Shown piece by piece: positions 55,079 to 64,000 of a stretch of DNA of 64,000 bases (position 1 is the stretch's first letter; each line of letters opens with the position of its first letter). Position numbers and translations under genes: made by a program. A model generated the notes under the pieces. The model saw only the letters and a program-made list of their open reading frames with translations, had not been told where the DNA came from and did no database searches. Source of the DNA: Chytridium lagenaria (lineage: Eukaryota > Chytridiomycota > Chytridiomycetes > Chytridiales > Chytridiaceae); NCBI GenBank assembly GCA_025449115.1, contig JAHLKC010000012.1, positions 310,001-374,000 on the forward strand. Reading direction: 5' to 3'.

Positions 55079-58000
55079 TTATTCAACACGGAGAATGTTT
55101 TTGAGCTTCTTCACCGTCAACCTAGATATAAAAAGGAAAACAGATATCAAGACTATAATCCGATGCAAATACAGAAAACATAATTAATGATCTTACCAGT
55201 CCTCCATAGTCAGGTCGTTACGGAAAGTGGTTTTCAAGATATCGATAGATGTTCTTGTAATCTACAGTGGAGTAACAATTAGCGAAAATGAGAGAGATGA
55301 TAATGTATATTTGAAAATAAATAAATATAAGAGCCTTACATGACTGTAAAGATCGTTCTCCATGGTAAAGTGACGTCCAAACATTTTCGGTGTTTCATAT
55401 CCAGGCACTTCGAGCTTAATGGAGACTGATGGTTCGCCCTTCTTAATCTCCTGACGCGCCTTACGGTTAAGCTCAATACCCGTGCACTTGCCAAGGTCGA
55501 CAATTTGTTTCTGACAAAATTGTGTTAGCCCAGAAAGCAATTTCAAAATAAAATAAAATAAAAAGGAAGTAGAGAATATTCACTCACGTCCTCATTCACT
55601 ACACAAATAGGCGTGCCAACCTTCAAAACACCCTCAATAACATCTACACCCATAATAATAGGACTGCGTTTGTTAAAGATCATCCCGGGAATAATCTTAA
55701 TAATGCAAGGAAACACAGCCTGAGGAGCCTGATCCTTCCTCTTCTGCTCCTCCAGCGCCTTCATGTGCGCCGTGAATTTATCAAACAAGTGATAAATAAT
55801 ATCAGCTTTAAAGATCTTAATGCCCATTTCATCAGCCATCTGTTCAGCGTCCTTATCAATCGGCACGTCAAACGCTAAAATCATTGCAAGCTCTCTAGAT
55901 CGTTCAAGCATGACTGAGGCACGGATGACGTCCTTTTTATGGACGGGGCCGATGTTGTACCCTGACACGGGAATCTTCGATGCCTTCAAAAACACTAAGA
56001 GAGCTTCAAGGGAACCAAGAGTGGACGCTTGGACACAAACTCCCTTTCCGGGAGTAACAAAGTTATCGTCAATATTCTTAAAATCAGAAAGAACTTCTTC
56101 GACAATGTCGTCCTCGTCATCTCCAGGGTTGATAACCATAAGACGAGACCCGGCGATAGCTTTATCCAAATCAGGAGCAGAGATTTTAATACCCTGAGCA
56201 GCCTTCCACCTGCTTGTGGTGCACATACGCCGACTTGACACGGATTTCACGCATAGGCTCTGGTGTGAGAAGAGCCCTAACGTTCGTAATAATAGGGCCA
56301 TTGAGACCGCAAATGACGATACGGTCCTCCCTCGTTCAAAACACCGTTGGAGAGAATAACGTCGATAGTTGTACCGAGTCCCTCGATAACCTTCACCTCA
56401 AGCACAGTGCACTCAAGCTCAGAAAGATACATCAAGCTTTCAGTCATACGCGTTTGGGTGAGGCTGATGATGAGGTCCAACAAGTCCGGGATACCCTCGC
56501 CAGTGATAGCAGAGGTAGGTACAAGGGAGACGTACTTAGAGAAATTGTTGTTGTCGTAGTAAAGAACGGAGTTGAGACCTTGCTCTGCAAACGCGAGCGT
56601 GGTCTTTTTGACACGCTCCTCGAATTCGGAAATGACATGCGCAGGTTGCTGTTTTAACGAGTCGCGGAAGGCATTGTTAGGAATGGCTTTCCATCCGTAA
56701 ATTCGATCAATCTTGTTCAGCGCTACAACAAATGGTGTTTTCCTTGCCCTGAGAAGGCCAATAGATTCAATAGTTTGAGGCTCAAGCCCGTGCATAATAT
56801 CGACGACGAGAATCGCAATGTTACAGAGGGAAGATCCTCGAGATCTCAGGTTGGTAAAGGACTCGTGACCAGGGGTATCGATCACAAGGAGACCAGGAAT
56901 CTTATAGGTAAGCTCAGCTTCAGTTCCAGCCCTCAGGACGGCAGTCTTGGCCTCTACAGCCTCAATAGGGAAGTATGTGGCACCAATTTGCTGAGTAATA
57001 CCTCCTGCTTCACCCTCCTGCACATTGGTCTGACGAATCTTGTCAAGCAATTTCGTCTTTCCTGTGTCGACGTGTCCCCAGAATACAGCAAATAGGAGAA
57101 CGAAGGTCATCTTTGGATCGTGCAGCCTTAGCCTGCGTAATACGTTCCTAAAAAGTGCGTTAGTAGGTTGCAATCTATAGAGTAAAGAAATAGACCAAGG
57201 AAAAGGAAACGAACTATGCAGAAGCAGAACAAACCTGACGCTTTCGGATAGCCTCCTGCTTCCTTTCCAAAGCCAGTTTCTTGGGCAGAAGTAAGCTCTT
57301 CATCCTCGCTCTCCTCATCGGAATCGTCATCATCATCATCGTCGTCGTCGTCATCGTCATCCTCATCCTCATCCTCATCATCTTCATCATCGTCCTCATC
57401 TTCATCATCATCCTCATCCTCTTCATCCTCATCCTTCTTAGTTTCCTGAACCTTCTTGGCCTCAACAGCTGCTTTTGCTTTATCCGCTGGCTTTGCCAGT
57501 GTGCTGCTTTTTCAACGACCTTAACCTTGCTACCAGGTGCGGCCTTTGCTGAAGCAGCTGTTTTTGTGGGTACGGCAATGGGTTTGGCGACTAAAAAAAG
57601 AGACTATTAGAATCCTCAAGTTACGAAAAGTTTTTAAATAACGTCAAACCTGGCTTAGCCGAGTCCTCCTTTTCTTTATCAGACTCATCGTCCCAGTTAT
57701 CTTTTCCATCATCACTCTCCGCATCCCACGAATCCTTGACGTCTAACTCCATCTCCACAACGGGCTTGTTAAGAAGGTTCGCCTGAAGAGCGATTCTAGC
57801 CCTTTCAGCAGCCTCAAGCTCAAGCCTCTGTTCAGGTGTAAGAACAGAAGCTGCAGCCTTCGGCGGCGATGCAGGAATAACCTGCTCTTCAACAGCGGGC
57901 TCCTCAATATCCTTCTTCTTGTGAAAATGTTAGAAGCACATTTCCAATGAAGTCTTGTATATGCCTACCTCATCCACAGGTGCGGAAGATTCCTCTCCAC

Positions 58001-59794
58001 CCTTCGCCTTTTGCTTTCTCCTATTGTTATAGACAACGCGCTTTGGCTTAGCAACTTCATCGTCATCCTCCTTTAAAAGCGCCTCGACCTTGTATCCTCC
58101 AGCAGCTAGCATAGCCTGGTTTCTCGCTTGCGCAGCAGCAGCGGCTTTCTTCTGGGCGGGTGTCATATATTTTCCTTCTTTCTTCAACTGTTCCTTCTTC
58201 TCCTGTTTTCATAGTCAGTTTTGCAGAAGATTTAAGACTTGCCCTCTCCCTCTCTTTCTTCTTAAGTTTTGCCTCCTCTTTCTGACGCTCCAACTCAGCC
58301 TCCATCCTCTCCTCTTCTTCCCGCTTCAATCTCTCTTCCTCTTCCTGAAATAGATGTCAGTAGATGTATGTATATTGCAGTCGACCTTGCGCTTAATCTC
58401 TTCTTCGGCAGCTTTCTGGGCGGCCAAAAGTTGCTGAAGGGCGGCGATGTTTCCAGGCTTCTTCTTTGCGGTTTTCGCCCGGCTCCTCCTTTTTCTCTAC
58501 GGGCTTCTTCTTCTTCTTCTTCTTGTTCTTAGAAGCAGCAGCACCGCCCTCCTCCTCTCCATCGTCATCCTCTTCCTCGGCCGCCGCAGGTTCTGGTACC
58601 GCCTCCGGCTCCTTTGCAACCGGTGATGCGACTTCCTTTGCCTTCTGTTCCTCCTGCTTCTTTGCAAGCTTCTGTCTCTCCTATATCTAGATCAGTATTC
58701 AAAATTTACAAAAAAAGGTCGAACCTTGCGCTCCTTCTCCTTTTCCTTTTTACTCTTGATTTTCACACCTGATCCATCGCCATCCTCCTCCGCAGCGTCT
58801 TCCTTCGCGATTTTGACAGAGGCAGGAGCAGGCACAGGGGACTCAGGAATTTTTCCTTCAATTTGAGCAGTAATAAGATCCAGCTCATCGTCGAACTCCT
58901 CCTTCTTGCCCTTCTTTTTCCCCTTCTTGCCCTTTCCAGAGGGTTCAGTGAGCGCGGCGGACTCCTCGACCTTTCCTTCAATCTGTGCAGTGATCAGATC
59001 CATTTCGTCATCAAAGTCTCCTCCTTTGCCCTTTTTCTTCCCTTTCTTTGCTTTGGACGGTTGAGGAACCTCAAGCGCCTCCTCTTCGGCGGCACCATTC
59101 TCCATACCCTCATTTGCAAGCATATCCATCTCAGCGTCGAAATCATCCTTCTTGCCCTTCTTCTTCCCTTTCTTACTCTTTTCAACCGGGTGCTGGTGCG
59201 TCATCGCCTTCTAGTTCATCGTTATTTCCGTTGGTCTGCTTCTTCCCCCTTCTTCCCTTTATTTTTGGGTGCTGGAACGTCAATTCGGCAGCCTCTTCAG
59301 CATCCAGCTTTTCCCAAGATCAACGCGGCGTCCTCCTCATCGTCATCGTCCCTCCGCTTCTTGGCCTTCTTCCCCTTCTTCGCTTTAGCCATGAGCGCCA
59401 TCAGACCTCCCAGATCGTTGCCCTGTTTTGAAATTGAATGATGCAGTCCTGAGCATAATTCTCTGGAAATAGAATGAACGTTGATGCCCACCTCTTCATC
59501 TACGTTGGTAACGTCGTCAAGAGCCTCAAACCCAAACTTCTTTGGCTTTGTTTTCGACGAAATCATCCTCAAACGCACCAGCATTTGTGTCAAAGCTGAC
59601 TTCTATATCAGGGCCGTCGTCCCTGTGGTGAGCATCAAAGACTAGTTAGCATGGCGACTTCGCTGTACATCCACCACTTAAACTGGTATTCAACAAATGC
59701 ATGAGTGGAAACGATGCATGACACCATATTCTACTCGTATCATTGAACTTACCGCAAAGCACCCTTTTTTTTGGTTCTTCTTCTTTGGCGGCAT
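55079..59794 (-). CDS. FUN12: Translation initiation factor eIF5B
   Basis: GTPase joining the ribosomal subunits at the start codon (homologue of bacterial IF2). ATG 59794 opens [12 protein letters not shown] very long charged N-terminal region follows, with Lys-rich repeats ([19 protein letters not shown] occurs in several copies) and an Asp/Glu tract near 57310-57440. The GTPase domain has [31 protein letters not shown] (57055-57085), [47 protein letters not shown]. Later domains: [58 protein letters not shown] and [20 protein letters not shown], ending [14 protein letters not shown]. Frame slips occur near 57080 (CTGGGGACAC) and 57300. The linked acidic/basic tail is typical of eukaryotic eIF5B. 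Certain as a family. Confidence 0.94.
57310..57440. repeat. GAT/GAA-type coding repeat (acidic tract of eIF5B)
   Basis: The plus strand is a long TCATCG/TCATCC-like imperfect trinucleotide array, read on the minus strand as alternating Asp and Glu. The tract is interrupted enough to be coding, not a pure microsatellite, and is prone to length change. Confidence 0.8.
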
Positions 59795-59884
59795 CGGTCG
59801 TGTGCAGGTCAAAGAGGTGGTTTCTTTCAAAGTGATTGAAAAAAAAAAGGTCAAGTTTGAGATTTGTTGAATTCCGGTAGTTCG
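59795..59884. promoter_or_regulatory. 90-base divergent promoter (eIF5B / PdxT)
   Basis: Start codons lie 90 bases apart if the PdxT start is the ATG at 59885. AC-rich on the PdxT side (CAACACAACAACAACAG is already inside its first exon). Confidence 0.4.
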
Positions 59885-60734
59885 ATGCCAACACAACAAC
59901 AACAGCATCGGGATCGCAGAGGCGAGTAAAATTGGGCGTTCTCGGTAAGCAATGATGAATTTACTAGCCCTATCCTGCTTGATGCCAATGGCGTTGTGTT
60001 GAAGCTTCGACTTGAGATCTCTGGACCATGCTTAGACCTCTATTCATTCTGACATCTTATTTATCCTTCATCACCATACTTCAAGCCCTTCAGGGTGCAT
60101 TTTCTGAGCACGTTTTCATGCTTCAAAGAATGACTGATAAGGTGGAATCTGTGGTGGAGGTACGAAAGGCAACAGATCTGGAAGGGCTCGACGGCCTTGT
60201 CATTCCTGGTGGTGAATCCACCACCATGGCCCTTGTTGCTGAAAGAGCTGGGTTTATGGAGCCTTTACGGGGTTGGGTCCACAGCGGGAAACCTACCTGG
60301 GTGCGTTTTATGATCACTTATAGTTTCAGATCGGGCCTAATAAGTACTTGGTCATATAGGGCACCTGCGCAGGCATGATCCTTCTCGCCAACGGTATATC
60401 CCACGGAAAGGCTGGCGGTCAAGCTCTTATCGGTGGTCTAGACATCCAGGTGAAGAGGAACGCTTTTGGAACTCAGATGGACTCCTTCGAGATGAAACTT
60501 GACATTCCTGCAATCGCTGGTGGACCATTTCATGGAATTTTCATCCGTGCGCCTATAGTAGAAGTTCTTAGTGGATCAGAGGTAGAGATCCTGGCACAGC
60601 TGGATGGAGGCAAGCGCGGTGATTCTGTGGTCGCTGTTCGGCAAAAGCATATCATGGCGACAGCGTTCCATCCTGAATTGACCCAAGACGATCGTCTGCA
60701 TCGTTACTTTGTCGATATGGTATTGGCGCATTAG
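59885..60734 (+). CDS. SNO1: Pyridoxal 5'-phosphate synthase glutaminase subunit (PdxT/SNO)
   Basis: Releases ammonia from glutamine for PdxS/SNZ, making vitamin B6. The first exon ends at 59944 with VKLGVL and the split Ala codon, and is joined across a 141-base intron (59945-60085) to [16 protein letters not shown], the family's N-terminal strand. Then [20 protein letters not shown] (the GGES motif), a second intron 60301-60359, [16 protein letters not shown] with the nucleophile Cys, [51 protein letters not shown] and [15 protein letters not shown] with the catalytic His-x-Glu; the stop is at 60734. The start ATG 59885 is in a frame one base off the rest of exon 1, so the very N-terminus is not certain. 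No PdxS partner lies in the window. Confidence 0.92.
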
Positions 60735-60946
60735 AATCCATTAGACCTTTTCGCCGTCGTATTCAAGTATCTTTCTCCCGCTTCGCCATCATATTACGTG
60801 TAATACTCATTTCACATGTTTTTTTTCTTCGGCCAAATGCCGCGACTTTTCATTCTCATGTGTGAAATACATTACATTCTAGAATTAAACGAGCAGTTTT
60901 ATGAGAGACGTACTGTGCACTTTCTTGTATTATTGAGACAAATGCT
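60735..60946. other. Convergent 3' intergenic region
   Basis: Between the PdxT stop and the end of the first Sec14-like gene. No gene is recognised. Confidence 0.4.
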
Positions 60947-62075
60947 TTACTTGGCTTGCGCTGGCTTTATGGCGGTATACTGTTTCCAATACGTCTTATG
61001 ATCGTATACAAAATTATGGGTGCCACCATAAGCAACAGGAAGCTGATCGGGGTCGACGTAAAAGAGAATGTTGGTCCAGCCTGCTGTACCCTGTTCATCT
61101 TTTGTTCCTGTCGCATTCATTTCAAGTTGCTTTGATACGTTCACGAAATGAATCTTGGATTTGGTGACCTTTGGATAACAGAAGGCTGTTCAGTATTGAG
61201 AGTCCAGATTTGGACCGAAATGAAGACTCACGGGATCCAAGAATGGTCCAAGAAGCTTGAAAAACATCCAAAGGTACCATGAAGGGTTGATCATAAAGCC
61301 TTGACCGAGGCGTTCTGGGTAGTGGTCGCCCAACACTTCAAGAAACTTCTTTGAGATTTGGACAGACGGCGCGGACATCATTGACATGTTCTCGTAATCG
61401 ATAATGATGGAGAGTTGCTCGACCGAAGGGGGCATAAGAGCGATTCCTATTAGGTATCAGAATAAAAGTTTTGATAAAAGAACGTACCTTTCTCCAAGTT
61501 GTAGACAACATATCGAAGTTGACGATCGTAGGTTTTGGTGTTTTCGTTGCGAGGAACAAGGTAGTAGAGCGGTCGTCCAACCTTATCGAATCCAGTAAAG
61601 AATTGTTTCCCAGTCACACTCTCAGGCTCCACTTCTTCCGGACTGATTTCCGTCGGACGGTATTCCCTAAACAACGAATGAGTTCGATGCCATCCAATAA
61701 ACAGTTTACCTGCGCCATTGGAGCGTCTTCTCCACACGCTTAACTTAGGGATTATACCCGTCAGCACACTTCATTGCATAAATATCAACGAACCTGCAAT
61801 CTCAACGTTCCATTTTGTCGCCCTAAGGTACCTCAACAGACAAGGAATATCTGCCCACTCCTTAAATTCAAACATCAGGACCTGTACATCCTCCAAGCAT
61901 TCAAACCTCCTCTCCACCAAGAGGCGATCCTGTTAATCGGCCATAGATAAGCGGCAAACTGGTCTTTAAGCTCATCCAGCTTCTCCTGCTGTTCATCACT
62001 AAGCTTTCCCAGAGGATAGTTTTTGGGTGGGTCGACATGGGGTCTAATGAAGTTGGGGGCTGATGTCGCTGTCAT
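60947..62075 (-). CDS. Sec14-like CRAL-TRIO lipid-transfer protein, copy A
   Basis: Phospholipid-transfer protein of the Sec14 family, which balances phosphatidylinositol and phosphatidylcholine for Golgi and signalling membranes. ATG 62075 (MTATSAPNFIRPHVDPPKN). CRAL-TRIO N-terminal helices: LGKLSDEQQEKLDELKDQF, and LRYLRATKWNVE-type motif (PCLLRYLRATKW). The lipid-binding domain has GKQFFTGFDKVGRPLYYLVP, RQLRYVVYNLEKG, SIIIDYENMSMMSAPSVQIS, EVLGDHYPERLGQGFMINPS and WYLWMFFKLLGPFLDP. The end is TKSKIHFVNVSKQL... GWTNILFYVDPDQLPVAYGG, closing AIKPAQAK (60947). HYPER-type motif HYPERL and the DYENMS motif fit the fold. Introns are short. It forms a tandem pair with the next gene. Confidence 0.88.
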
Positions 62076-62435
62076 GGATGCTTTGTAAGAGGGTTTTTCT
62101 ATGAACGCAAGTTTAGATCATGCCATAAACAGCCCAGCTTCCCGCTGACAAGTGCAAAAAAAATAAACAAAAGACCGTCGATAAACGACTGCTTGCAGGT
62201 GGTAATGACTACACACTCAATAGATTCATTTAGCGGGGTTTCGCTCATGACCATCGCCAAGTTGTTTTTTATAAAAGAAAATGAGCAGAGCACATAAATA
62301 ATGAGCTCTACTTATTACAGTCTAACTCCACCTTAGAATGGCGCCGGCAATGGGATAGAGGCAGTACGTAGGCTGATGATGTATTAGAATCTTATATTTT
62401 GTAGATTGATATGTCCTAGTATTTGGGAAACGTGT
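62076..62435. other. Spacer between the two Sec14-like genes
   Basis: Should hold the copy A promoter and copy B 3' end. Minus-strand readings here do not resemble the family. Confidence 0.4.
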
Positions 62436-63561
62436 TTACTTGATGTGCGCTGGCTTAATGGCAGTGAATTTCTTCCAATACACCTCATGATCGTATTCAA
62501 AGCTGTAGCTTCCACCGTAAGCGACAGGGAGCTGATCAGGATCAACGAAATAAAGGATATTGGTCCACCCAGCAGTTCCGTGTTCTTCTTTGTTCCGGTC
62601 GCATTCATCTTCAAGTTGCTTTGAGATATTCACGAAATGGATCTTGGATTTGGTGACCTGCGACAGGAAAAGTATTACAACAAGCAATAAAACGAAGGAA
62701 CACTGAAAACTTACGGGATCCAAGAATGGTCCAGAAGCTTGAAGAACATCCAGAGATACCAAGACGGATTGATCATAAAGCCCTGACCAAGCCGTTCTGG
62801 GTAGTGGTCGCCCAAAATCTGAAGGAACTTCTTTGAGACATGTGTAGGGGTTGCGTTCATCATCGACATGTTTTCGTAATCAATAACGATCGTAAACTGC
62901 TCGACAGAGGGTGCCATGAGAGCGATTCCTAAAGTACCGAATTAGATATGAAGTGACAATGCTGTACTCATACCTTTCTCCAAGTTGTAGACGACGTATC
63001 GAAGTTGACGATCATAGGTTTTAGTGTTTTCGTTGCGGGGGACGAGATAATATAATGGCCGACCGACTTTCGAATCCCGTAAAAAACTGTTTCCCAGTCA
63101 AGCTTTCGGGCTCGACTTCTTCCGGACTGATTTCCGTCGGACGGTATTCCCTAGAAATTATGAATGAGAATCGGTGCAAAGGTGTTCTAATAGTGTACCT
63201 CCGCCACTGCAGCGTTTTTTCCAAACGCTTAACTGGGAAAATGTATTCATTAGCAGTTTTAAACTCAAAGATGTACCAACCTGCATTCTCCACATTCCAC
63301 TTTGTCGCTCTCAGATACCTCAACAAACAAGGGATATCTGCCCACTTCTACATCAAGATATCAGTATCCAAGCCTCCAGTTATTGCTTTCAAACCTCTTC
63401 GCCACCAAGGGGCGTTCCTGTCAAACGGCCATAGATCAACGGTAGCTCGTCCTTGAGCTCATCCAAATTTTCCTGCTGCTCATCGGTGAGCTTTTCTAAA
63501 GGGTGGTTCTCAGGTGTTCGACATGTGGTCTGGTGAAGTTTGGTATGTTGGTTGCTGTCAT
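62436..63561 (-). CDS. Sec14-like CRAL-TRIO lipid-transfer protein, copy B
   Basis: A close duplicate of copy A, on the same strand. ATG 63561 (MTATNIPNFTRPHVE), then, after a one-base slip near 63520, PLEKLTDEQQENLDELKDEL. Shared blocks: LRYLRATKWNVENAGW, RPTEISPEEVEPESLTGKQF, DYENMSMMNATPTHVSKKFL, DHYPERLGQGFMINPSWYLW, IHFVNISKQLEDECDRNKEE and GWTNILYFVDPDQLPVAYGG, ending AIKPAHIK. Long stretches of the DNA are also very similar to copy A, including silent sites, so the duplication looks fairly recent. The FKLL-GPFLDP junction has a slip (FKLLDHSWIP). The start lies 82 bases from the stop of the RPA2 gene upstream on the same strand. Confidence 0.86.
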
Positions 63562-63643
63562 GATCAAGTACAAGTTTTGGGTCACCCATTCCTGTTCCAC
63601 TCTAAGCCTGACAAGGCACTGATACTAATTTTCCCCCTTTTAT

Positions 63644-64000
63644 TATGCAGAGCCAACATAACGGTATCGCTCGTGAGGCTCATTGCCGTCACCATAAATA
63701 TGACCCTCCTCAACCAGCTTCATAATAACTTGCCTAACGGATAGTGACGGTAAATGTTAGGCTCAGGGTCTCTCAGAATATAAGATAAGAAAAAGAAAAA
63801 CAAGCGCTAACCGTATCTCATTCGGACTGCCAAATCCTCTCAACGCGCCAACCAGATCATTAATGCCAAAGTCGGAATCAGGTGTGTTTTCAAAAAGCTG
63901 AATCACTCTGCCTTCAAGAGGTGTGTAGTTTCCGTTACCGTAGGAATTTGACATTGAGGCTTGCGGTGCGTACGCAGAGGCGTTATATGCTGCGGCTTGA
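63644..64000 (-). CDS. RPA2: Replication protein A 32-kDa subunit (RPA2), C-terminal part (runs off the right edge)
   Basis: RPA binds single-stranded DNA in replication and repair; the C-terminal winged helix of RPA2 recruits partner proteins. Visible from 64000: an Ala/Ser/Tyr-rich linker (QAAAYNASAYAPQASMSNSY), then the winged helix LEGRVIQLFENTPDSDFGIN, DLVGALRGFGSPNEIR spliced to QVIMKLVEEGHIYGDGN and ending HERYRYVGSA (stop 63644). The VMKLxEEGHIY motif and the linker order fit RPA2. The OB-fold core lies outside the window. Confidence 0.85.

Overview
The window is nuclear DNA from a fungus that makes flagellated cells, most likely a chytrid or a related zoosporic lineage. Genes are densely packed, with many introns of about 40 to 100 bases (GT...AG, often with a CTAAC or CTGAC branch site). 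Fungal metabolism and regulation are present: LEU4-type 2-isopropylmalate synthase, a PdxT/SNO1 glutaminase, a Kin4-type kinase and a NACHT/WD40 relative. Two axoneme proteins, CCDC39 and CCDC113, are also encoded, which a fungus without a cilium would not keep. No rRNA, tRNA, CRISPR array or recognisable transposon was seen.

Layout, left to right. 1-7.9 kb: CCDC39 (cut by the left edge), a USP-type deubiquitinase, CCDC113, PDCD5 and a MARCHF5-like E3 ligase. 8-13.8 kb: RPB9, an unrecognised gene with damaged frames, and a DH/FYVE RhoGEF. 14-17 kb: GH47 alpha-mannosidase and a small unknown coiled gene. 17-24 kb: ribosomal protein L35 (uL29), PRP4 splicing kinase and a STAND-derived WD40 protein. 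25-33.5 kb: Kin4/KA1 kinase, a repeat-rich AT stretch, a small unknown gene, a degenerate membrane-anchored Arf/Sar-like GTPase and GINS subunit PSF3. 33.8-45 kb: a three-domain paladin-like phosphatase, a degenerate DDX59-like helicase and LEU4. 45-51.6 kb: an unknown spliced gene, PEX16 and the cohesin-release factor WAPL. 52-64 kb: a PWWP/AT-hook protein, mitochondrial [2Fe-2S] ferredoxin, eIF5B, PdxT, two tandem Sec14-like genes and the 3' end of RPA2 (cut by the right edge).

The genes are mostly housekeeping: replication (PSF3, RPA2), chromosome cohesion (WAPL), transcription and splicing (RPB9, PRP4), translation (L35, eIF5B), organelles (PEX16, ferredoxin, MARCHF5-like), protein folding and glycosylation, and lipid or phosphoinositide signalling (Sec14, paladin, FYVE-RhoGEF). 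They do not form one pathway. The strongest organising features are very short shared promoters between divergent genes (start codons 38 to 90 bases apart in five pairs) and the pairing of two ciliary coiled-coil genes.

A caution for any reader: reading frames of conserved proteins break repeatedly by one base, usually as if one base of a short homopolymer were missing. This looks like residual sequencing error, so gene ends given here are the span of recognisable coding sequence, not a clean single frame. Exon borders come from reading GT/AG sites by eye and keeping frame.
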